Shown piece by piece: positions 57,186 through 64,000 of a stretch of 64,000 nucleotides of DNA. Position 1 is the first letter of the stretch, and each line of letters begins with the position of its first letter. The position numbers and the translations under genes are program-made. The stretch is from Paguma larvata (Eukaryota; Chordata; Mammalia; Carnivora; Viverridae). Under the pieces are notes generated by a model, which did no database searches, was not told the DNA's origin, and was given only the letters and a program-made list of their open reading frames with translations. The DNA is taken from the NCBI GenBank assembly GCA_030068075.1, contig CM057826.1:52347116-52411115 (forward strand). Direction: 5' to 3'.

Positions 57186-57685
57186 AAGGATAACATCTGA
57201 AGGAGACTGTGTAAATGTACTCACTCGTGAGCAAAGGACGAGCACTGGGAATTCCGTCCTTGCCAGATGGGTGGCACCTCCCCCATTGTAGTTGGAAGAA
57301 TAGGCAGAATGACTCCTGGCCTGTTTATAGATAATTAACCTAGGCCTAGGTAACACCCTGTTTTCTCCCCCTGCCTTAAATTTATATGCTAATTAACTTG
57401 AAAACAACCTGCAAGATTGAGGAAATCCCTCCTTGCTGATAAAACATATTGTTATTAAAGATATCAAACTATGCTTACTGATGGAATGTCACTTGCTCCT
57501 TGATATAATGTCACTTACTACCTTTGAATAAAAATCCTGGCATCCGCAAGGCAGAGAAGCACGCCTGCCTGATTCCAGAAACCACGCAGTTCTCTCTAGT
57601 CATTCACCAGGCCAACATGGTTCATCCTTCAGGGACTCTTGGACTTGCCGGAGCTGGGCTCTGGCAAAGTGAGTTGCAGAGACCA
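57186..57685 (+). mobile_element. Possible LTR, weakly supported
   Basis: GGGTGGCACCTCCCCCATTG, CTATGCTTACTGATGG, then TTTGAATAAAAATCCTGGCA (an AATAAA at 57526) followed by GCAGAGAAGCACGCCTGCC, GCAGTTCTCTCTAGTC and GGGCTCTGGCA. A polyadenylation signal about 150 bases before a possible CA end is LTR-like. Ends and family are not established; a decayed processed transcript is the alternative. Confidence 0.35.
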
Positions 57686-57771
57686 TTTTTAAAATAAAGA
57701 TTGAACCACCAGGGGCTGAGCTGTTTGAGAAAAAATAATTGGCAGAGAACATGAAATTTGAAATTGATTAT

Positions 57772-57965
57772 TCAAAAAAATATCAGTTGAGTGTCTACTA
57801 TGTGACGTGTGCTATATTAAGTGTTAGACATGCATTATTTCTTTCTCTTCTCACCAGAGGGTGAGTGTTGTGATTGTCCTATTCAGCTGACAGGAGGACT
57901 GAGGATTGGAGAGGTTACCAGCTTGTATGGAACTAGGAAATAGTGAAGACAGGATTCAAAATGAT
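57772..57965 (+). repeat. MIR SINE, sense
   Basis: GTTGAGTGTCTACTATGTGA, GTGCTATATTAAGTGTTAGA, TGACAGGAGGACTGAGGATT, GGAGAGGTTACCAGCTTGTA and GAAGACAGGATTCAAAATG follow MIR order (ATTGAGCACCTACTATGTG, GATGAGGAAACTGAGG, AGAGAGGTTAAGTAACTTG). Confidence 0.85.
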
Positions 57966-58040
57966 GGATTCAGACAGCAGAGAGAGCCTTTTTTTCCTGT
58001 CTCCTACCCTATGTGCCCTTCCTAAGTCTTGAAGAAAATC

Positions 58041-58197
58041 AAGATATATATATATATATCAATATGTGTGTGTATGTATTTAAAAAGAGATATATCAATA
58101 TGTGTGTGTATGTATTTAAAAGGAGATATATCAATTTGTGTGTGTATGTATTTAAAAGGAGATATATCAATATGTGTGTGTATGTATTTAAAAGGAG
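58041..58197. repeat. (TA)n tract and 36-bp minisatellite, four copies
   Basis: After a (TA)n run, four tandem units at 58054-58089, 58090-58125, 58126-58161 and 58162-58197. Each begins ATATATCAATATGTGTGTGT and ends TATTTAAAAGGAG; unit 1 has AAAAAGAG and unit 3 has TTTGTG. The 36-bp period keeps all frames open on both strands, producing artefactual 12-residue repeats. Confidence 0.97.
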
Positions 58198-58634
58198 AGG
58201 GGAAAAATAAGTGTGGACGTGGCAATTCACATGACAACTTCAAATATTTAGGAAACCATGAGCTGGCAGCCTGATTATTCTAAGGTCACTTTATATTGAA
58301 ATAGTTTAATGGTGATGTTGACTACAGTATTTTCCTGAGGTCTTTCAATGTGTTAGGTAGTATGTTAAGCACTCTATGTGTAATTTCCCAATGATGGTTA
58401 CTTCATCTCTGTGATCCAGTATCAATCTGAATTGTCACATGTAGTAGGGCTGTCAGGGCCAGGTGCTTGGTTTTCATCCTAAATGAAGAGACATTTGAGA
58501 TTTTCAAGTAGTGAGATGATATAGTGAAGCATATCAATATTTTGCTATCAATATTTAATGATTTTAGTGACTATTAGTGAAATTTTATCAATTATATTTT
58601 AGTAAATTTACCAAGATTTGGAATAATAGATTAT
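58198..58634. other. Unassigned stretch
   Basis: CAATGTGTTAGGTAGTATGT and TAAGCACTCTATGTGTAAT near 58346-58386 may be a MIR core scrap. Nothing else recognised. Confidence 0.35.
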
Positions 58635-58838
58635 TTTAAGTTTATTTATATTGAGAAAGGGGGAGAGAGAGAGAGGGCATGGAAGGGAGGGGCAGAGAGG
58701 CGGGTGGAGAGAGAGAATCCCAAGCAGACTCTGAGTTTGGAACTCAATCTCAAGAATCATTAGATCATGACCTAAGCTAAAATCATGGCCTGAGCTAAAG
58801 AGTCAGACTCTTAACTGTATGAGCCATCCAGGTGTACC
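58635..58838 (-). mobile_element. Older CAN-SINE with internal 18-bp duplication
   Basis: Antisense copy: AAGTTTATTTATATTGAGAA, GGAGGGGCAGAGAGGCGGG, AATCCCAAGCAGACTCTGAG, GAGCCATCCAGGTGTACC. In the head, ATCATGACCTAAGCTAAA (58764-58781) and ATCATGGCCTGAGCTAAA (58782-58799) are tandem copies. Imperfect flanking repeat near GGAATAATAGA / AGAATAATGGA. Confidence 0.9.
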
Positions 58839-61105
58839 AGAATAATGGAATTTTCTGTGTAAGAACAAGTGTGTGCTTTTGTGTGTATATTGATGAGTGG
58901 AGCAATGTTCTCTGGAAATTTGAGGGCAGAGATTAATTTGGAAAATAGCATAATAATGCAAGTAGAAGATAATGACCTGGAAAACACAAACAACATTAGG
59001 AATGGGAAAAAAATGGAATAGATCATACCTATGGAAGCAAAGATTATAAAAAGGTAAAAAACAGAATAGATATTGATCCCAAGAACATAAGCAAAATCTT
59101 TCCGTAGTTGTAAATTGGTAGAAGAAAAGAGAGTTCAAATATATCAACCAGAAACTGGCCGCTGTACCAGTAAGTGTCTCTCTGCATTCTAACTCCCTTG
59201 TGCTTCTTATGGCTTGAATTTGTGGCTGCATGGGCTCTGTGGTAGTCCTGCAGTTTCTGATAGGGATTTCTCTTGCCTGAGTCCTAATGCAGGACATCTC
59301 TAAACCCTGCCTGTTAGAAAGTTTTCTTTATTTGAACCAATTTCCTACTCTGAACAAAATCAGTGAATGAGGTAAAGGGGAGGTCTGCTTTCTCTTTGGC
59401 TTCTCAGGATGCATTGTAGCACCCAGAGCAGCTGGCAGGGAGGAATGGAGCAGCATATATTCTAATATGGTTAACTTATTCTAATGAGCTGCATTCTCTA
59501 AAATCAGACTTGCTGATGTTGGCAGGAAATAAATTTAACTCCCCTGCACAAATAGATGCAAAGCTGAATTCTCTGATACATTTCATTTTCCACAAGGTAA
59601 TCAAGATTCATAAAACTCCAATTTAGGATCAGGGCACCAGGGAGTCAATGTCCTTGAGAGAAACAAAATCTTCTAATGAGAATTGTATATCAATGGTGTT
59701 AATCTCACAGGATCTGATAAATGGACGCAGTGGAGTTGAATCTTATTTGGCCTCATTGTCCTTTCTCCTATCCATTTCATTCAACATAAAGGTAATCAAA
59801 TACATAAAATCTGCACCATTTGCTTTTGGCCCAGAAAACACTACCAGTGCCTTTAATCAAAAGAACAGGAGATAAAGTTGATGGTGTGTTTTTTTCTAAA
59901 GTTATCAACATCTTCAAAATTATTCTAAATTCTTAAATCTTCCCTTCATGGCCTCAAATCAAATTAACACCTCTTTTGTCTCCATTCTCTATAGAACTTT
60001 ATGAACTTCAAAACAGAAGGTGATGAAACCATCTCAAATCTATTCTTTCCACTCTTTTCAGTTCCCAGTGCATTATCATCAGTAGTTCTCCAAACAACCC
60101 ATTAAGGAAAACAAGAATTTTGGCAGCAAAGTAAAAGCTAGTAGAAGGCTGAGAAGTATGATCACATATAATTTTAAAAACTTGCTTATTTTAAAGATAC
60201 AGCATACTGTCAACCATTCTAATATAACTCATACAAAGCCCTGAGTACATGTCTGGACTAAGGAGCACTTAGAGCTTCCAGGACAAGCATTTTGAATTGA
60301 AAGTCAAGATTGATGATACTAAATAAGTCTGCTACTTGGATTCACCTGGAGATGGGTTTATATTCCTGAAATCAAAAAAATTAATGACACATTTAAAATT
60401 CTTCCATTCCTTGTGGAAAAAGAAGCTACTGCTTAAGAGGTCAACTCACCCTCTTAAATTTCATGGTTGTCTGACCCTGGATGCTTTAAGAAATATTCCT
60501 GTTGTAACTTTGAAATCACCAGTGTTTGTGCCTGTGATCAGGCAAATGTAAGACAAGAGAGGAAAGGAACTTCTTGGGAGGTTGAAGGAGTGGTAATAGT
60601 TTGACGCGCATTTAAGGATATGTGAAAGTAAATTAGGAAAGGCAAAATGTATTTATTAAATATTTGGGTATGGGAAATTCTTAAGTTTTGTTACATAAAG
60701 AGTTGATCTGATAAGATGGTGGTGTTTGTTGATGTGTTTAGTAAGAGTTTTGCCAATCTACTGTTAGATATAAGCCACAAGACATTCAAGAAGAAATGTG
60801 TCGATCTTGCACTTGGAATAAAATATGAATCCGTTCCATGACCTGCAAAGCTTCATATGAGTGATTCTCAACTGATGTGTAGATACTGTCCATCTTGATT
60901 GAATTGGCTTCAAGTTCAACCTAGCAGCTGATAGTTTTAAACATTCCTCAGATGATTCACATGTGCACAAAGATTTGAGCAACATTGACCTCCATAGAGA
61001 ACTCTTGATTCTCTCTCTATAATCTTATAAACTTCACACCTGAAATATTCCACCCATCACTAGTCTACTCAGTATTAGACTAAGCCAAGCTCACTTCCCC
61101 TTTAG
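58839..61105. other. 2.3-kb unassigned stretch
   Basis: No gene or named element recognised. The 164-codon minus frame at 58803-59297 ends inside the SINE head, so it is not a conserved gene. The frame at 59648-59875 (+) has no domain. Confidence 0.4.
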
Positions 61106-61512
61106 GGCTTAGGATTTGTTGTTTTTGCTTAGAATGTTCTTATATTGACTACTCCTTCCTTTCATCCTTCTTACCCTTAGTAAGCTACATAGTCAGCCCT
61201 TTTAAATGTTCAAAGAGGCCATTTGTAACCTATATTTAATCTAGGGAAGATTCTCCATTTCCATTACTTTTTATTACTTCAAACTCTGTTTTATTTGCTT
61301 TATAGCATTAGTCACTATTGGAAATATTCATTCCTTCCTTCCTTTCCTTGTTTACTGGCTGACAGCTGTCACTACAAACTAGAGAACATTGTCCCTGTCA
61401 TACTGTATAATGTATACTTGGTGCCTAAAACCATGCCTGGCACAAAGGAATATACACTCTTTGTGTTGAATAAATAAATATTTGTTGAGTGAGTGAATGA
61501 GTGAATGAATAA
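61106..61512 (+). repeat. L2 LINE 3' part, sense
   Basis: TTAAATGTTCAAAGAGGCCA, TTTATAGCATTAGTCACTAT, AACTAGAGAACATTGTCCCT, CCATGCCTGGCACAAAGGAA and AATATTTGTTGAGTGAGTGA follow L2 3' order (AGAGAGGCCTTCCC, CATAGCACTTATCACTA, GTGCCTGGCACATAG, AATATTTGTTGAATGAATG). Confidence 0.8.
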
Positions 61513-62419
61513 GTGGTTGAAATGTCAACTAAAAATGAGAATGCATTGGAAACTTTTGACCATAAATTATTGGCCACTAAATCCCAGTGCCTGCTTGATT
61601 TATATAATACATTTTACCTCCTTTCTACTTACAGTATTTTTCTTCCTTAGGCCTTTCTCTTAACTTTTCAAGCAATAAGCGAAACAGACTTTGGATCAAA
61701 GAATATGCAACACATGTGCCAATGACCAAAACAATTTTCTATCAGAAAATTCAATCAAGGCTTCTTTAATCAGGGCATAAATCTTTCAGACACACATCAC
61801 AGACAATATGACATTAGATCATACCTGCTCTTTTTTTTTTTTTTAAAAGCTATTCCCCTACATCCATTTTGCAATTACAACCTCTCAGTGGTGGAGGAAT
61901 AGCACTGAAGTAGCAGAGGGAAAGCAATACCCTGAAAAAGCAGTTTTAAACATGATGAACTTGGTACTTTTAGTTATCTCAGTCTGCAATTTCAACTCTC
62001 ATGGGACTCAATGAAATGGAATCAGGCAATGTCGATCAATAATCTGAAATTCTGTTATAAAGGGTCTAGTATAAAATAAACATTAAGAGCCAGTGTCTGT
62101 CTCCTCCTTCTACCCATGGAATTTTTTAAATGATGGTGAACACTGTTTACTTGTTTGCATTTTCTACTTTTCTCCAGCCCAGAGAGAACATTTAATGAGA
62201 AGAGCCTGAGTTTATCCCAATCAATATTTTCAGCGATGTCATATACTTGTCTTAAAGAGTGGTCATTTGAGAATTGATTGTATTTGGCAATAGATATATT
62301 CAACACAATAGAAATCTGTAAAAATAAAAACCTTATTAGATAGCATTTTCTAGTATAAATTAGTAGAATCCTGTTATTTAGGGACATTTTAATGAAAATA
62401 TTTGGTTGGTTCATTTAAA
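61513..62419. other. Unassigned stretch with exon-like minus-strand frame
   Basis: A T-run at 61831-61844. On the minus strand a strong acceptor-like sequence at about 62316-62340 precedes an open 165-bp segment (62151-62315); see findings. No gene called. Confidence 0.4.
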
Positions 62420-62430
62420 CTAATTCAAGT

Positions 62431-62634
62431 GGTTTTTTTTTTATGTTTAATTAATTTTTGAGAGACAGAGCATGAGTTGGGGAGGAGCAGAGAGACAGGG
62501 AGACAGAATCCCAAGCAGGTTCCAGGCTCTGAGCTGTCTGTGCAGAGCCCAACGCGGGGCTCAAACCCACACACTGTGAGATTGTGACCTGAACCAAAGT
62601 CGGACGCTTAACCGACTGAACCACCCAGGTGTCC
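62431..62634 (-). mobile_element. Carnivoran tRNA-SINE
   Basis: Antisense copy: TTAATTAATTTTTGAGAGAC, GAGTTGGGGAGGAGCAGAGA, CCCAACGCGGGGCTCAAACC, AAAGTCGGACGCTTAACCGA, GAACCACCCAGGTGTCCC. Target duplication CTAATTCAAGT on both sides (62420-62430 and 62635-62645). Confidence 0.96.
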
Positions 62635-63039
62635 CTAATTCAAGTTTTAAAAACAATCAGTTTTACTTTTTATTTTTGGAAAGTTGAAGAGTTTAGAATA
62701 TGCTTTGGTAAAAATTACAAAAGTTGAAATAAAATATATAAGAAAGTGATGTCATATTCCATAATCTACTGGTAAGTTTGCTCAAAAGATCTCTTAATTG
62801 TTCCCAAGAGTGATGCATGAAGTTTTTCACAATGTAGCCAAACTATGCAACTGGAAAATATGGCCAGATATATAATAAATCTAACTTTGAAAATATGCAC
62901 TGAGCTCTGGATGGGATAGCAAAGCCTTAGCAATTGTTCTTTACAGGAACATCGTAAATAACATAAGAACATTTATAAAAGCAATAACAATATGTAACAA
63001 CAAAAATGGTGTGTTTCTTTCATTCTTTTGCACGTATAA

Positions 63040-63335
63040 TTTATTTTTGCAAAATGAAACTCTATACATTCTGTTCTCAGATCACTTTTTAAATCTTAAA
63101 TTTTAATTTTCATGATTTTTCTCAAACATCTGTAGATCCAAATACCCATCACCAAACTTAAGAGATGTTGCCATCTTTCTGTATTTTCGTCAATGGGTTC
63201 TATCATTTTAAAACAAATATAAAGCCATAGATTCCACTTAAACACCATAATCAATAACTTCTCCCCTGCTTCTGAAAGTTAACCATTATTTGGAAGTTAG
63301 ACGGTGCCATTCTGATAACTCATATCTATCTATCT
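63040..63335 (-). mobile_element. Possible old L1 3'UTR scrap, antisense
   Basis: CAAATACCCATCACCAAACT, TTAAGAGATGTTGCCATC, CTCCCCTGCTTCTGAAAGTT and AACCATTATTTGGAAGTTAG recall the antisense 3' region of old L1M elements (ACCCATCACCCAAATTTAA, CCAGAAGTAACCACTATCC). Weak. Confidence 0.35.
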
Positions 63336-63384
63336 TCTAGGTTTCTTAATTGACATTCATGCTTTTATCTGTTTGTCTGTGTAT

Positions 63385-63548
63385 GGACAGTGCTTGGAGT
63401 GAATTCTTTACTTACCAGTCATATGGTTTTGAGCAAGTTTCTTAACCTCTAAACATCAGCTTCTTCATTTGTAAGATAGTGACAATAGTAGTGTACCTCA
63501 TAGAGTTGTTAGGAGATTGATTCATTTATGAAGCACCTTAAAAAGAAT
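63385..63548 (-). repeat. MIR SINE, antisense
   Basis: TTTTGAGCAAGTTTCTTAAC, CTCTAAACATCAGCTTCTTC, ATTTGTAAGATAGTGACAAT, AGTGTACCTCATAGAGTTGT and TAGGAGATTGATTCATTTA follow antisense MIR (TTGGGCAAGTTACTTAACC, TCAGTTTCCTCATCTGTAAA, GTACCTACCTCATAGGGTTG). Confidence 0.85.
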
Positions 63549-64000
63549 TTGGTAATAGACTTCTATATGATTAAAATTCAAAAAATCTATTTCAAAAGAA
63601 AAAGAACTTGGTATAGCATATGTAAATATTAGATAAATTTAATTACTCAATAATGCATTTCAATTCATTATACCTATGTCTCCAAATTAGAGTTTATCCC
63701 ATCTGTTGTGATTTTCTTTATAATCTCAGTATTTTCTTCATTGCCAGTGTTTCTAACTGCTTCTTTTTCACATCTTACTATTCTCATTTTATTTTTGCCT
63801 GTTTGTTTCACAAATTCTTACCCTTTAACATGGATGGTATCTTTTCATTTACTTGTTTATAGACTTGTTCAGTAGGTTCTATGAATTTCATTTCATCTGG
63901 AATAAATATTCCTACTTAGATTCTTATTTGTTGGCTATTTGCTTTAACTTCTTCCCTTCCCTTCCTTTCCTGCTTGACTCCTTTCTCAGCTCCCCCTCAA
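63549..64000. other. Unassigned AT/pyrimidine-rich end of window
   Basis: No gene or element recognised. Confidence 0.4.

Noticed and set aside
57520..57690. Processed-pseudogene 3' end
   Set aside because: AATAAA is followed by 150 bases of non-polyA sequence and there is no A-tail or target duplication; LTR-like reading preferred but weak.
58013..58274. Overlapping repeat-containing frames on both strands
   Set aside because: Produced by the 36-bp minisatellite; open on both strands, which argues against coding.
58803..59297. 164-codon minus-strand frame
   Set aside because: Its C-terminus reads into the head of a SINE and no domain is visible.

Overview
The window looks like ordinary AT-rich mammalian nuclear DNA from a carnivoran, most likely a felid. 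The main evidence is about 20 copies of a tRNA-derived SINE of the cat type. Read forward it begins GGGGCGCCTGGGTGGCTCAG, carries a CT-rich middle and ends in CTCAAAAATAAATAAA plus an A-rich tail. Two carnivoran L1 3' ends support this. Older mammal-wide repeats (MIR, L2, old L1, a MaLR LTR, a hAT-type element) make up much of the rest. Family names come from remembered consensus patterns, not from a search. I found no convincing protein-coding gene, functional RNA gene, CpG island or promoter. The window is best read as gene desert or a piece of a very large intron.

Layout. 1-8.4 kb: mostly unassigned DNA with MIR and L2 relics and one CNE-like stretch near 2.1 kb. 8.4-12.2 kb: SINEs, then two old L1 ORF1/5' fragments in opposite orientation meeting tail to tail near 10.62 kb, with a SINE in one arm and a (CCTT)18 tract in the other. 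12.3 kb: a 42-bp x4 minisatellite. 13.7-15.4 kb: SINEs, one splitting an L2. 17.1-17.7 kb: a MIR split by a MaLR LTR. 18.2-22.9 kb: carnivoran L1 tails, an old L1 3' end and a long L2. 25.7-27.2 kb: a SINE and an ERV-type LTR. 30-37.3 kb: SINE, L2, MIR and antisense old-L1 pieces. 38.8-45.9 kb: four well-preserved or moderately old SINEs and a 2-kb antisense L1 inside an L2. 50-58.8 kb: SINEs including a SINE-in-SINE nest, STRs, two LTR candidates and a 36-bp x4 minisatellite. 58.8-64 kb: mostly unassigned DNA with an L2 end, a SINE, a MIR and one exon-like reading frame.

No genes can be shown to work together here. The notable content is structural: target-site duplications, nested insertions, tandem duplications inside old repeats, and a few reading frames preceded by splice-acceptor-like sequence that deserve a homology or RNA-seq check. 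I did not find a previously undescribed biological system.
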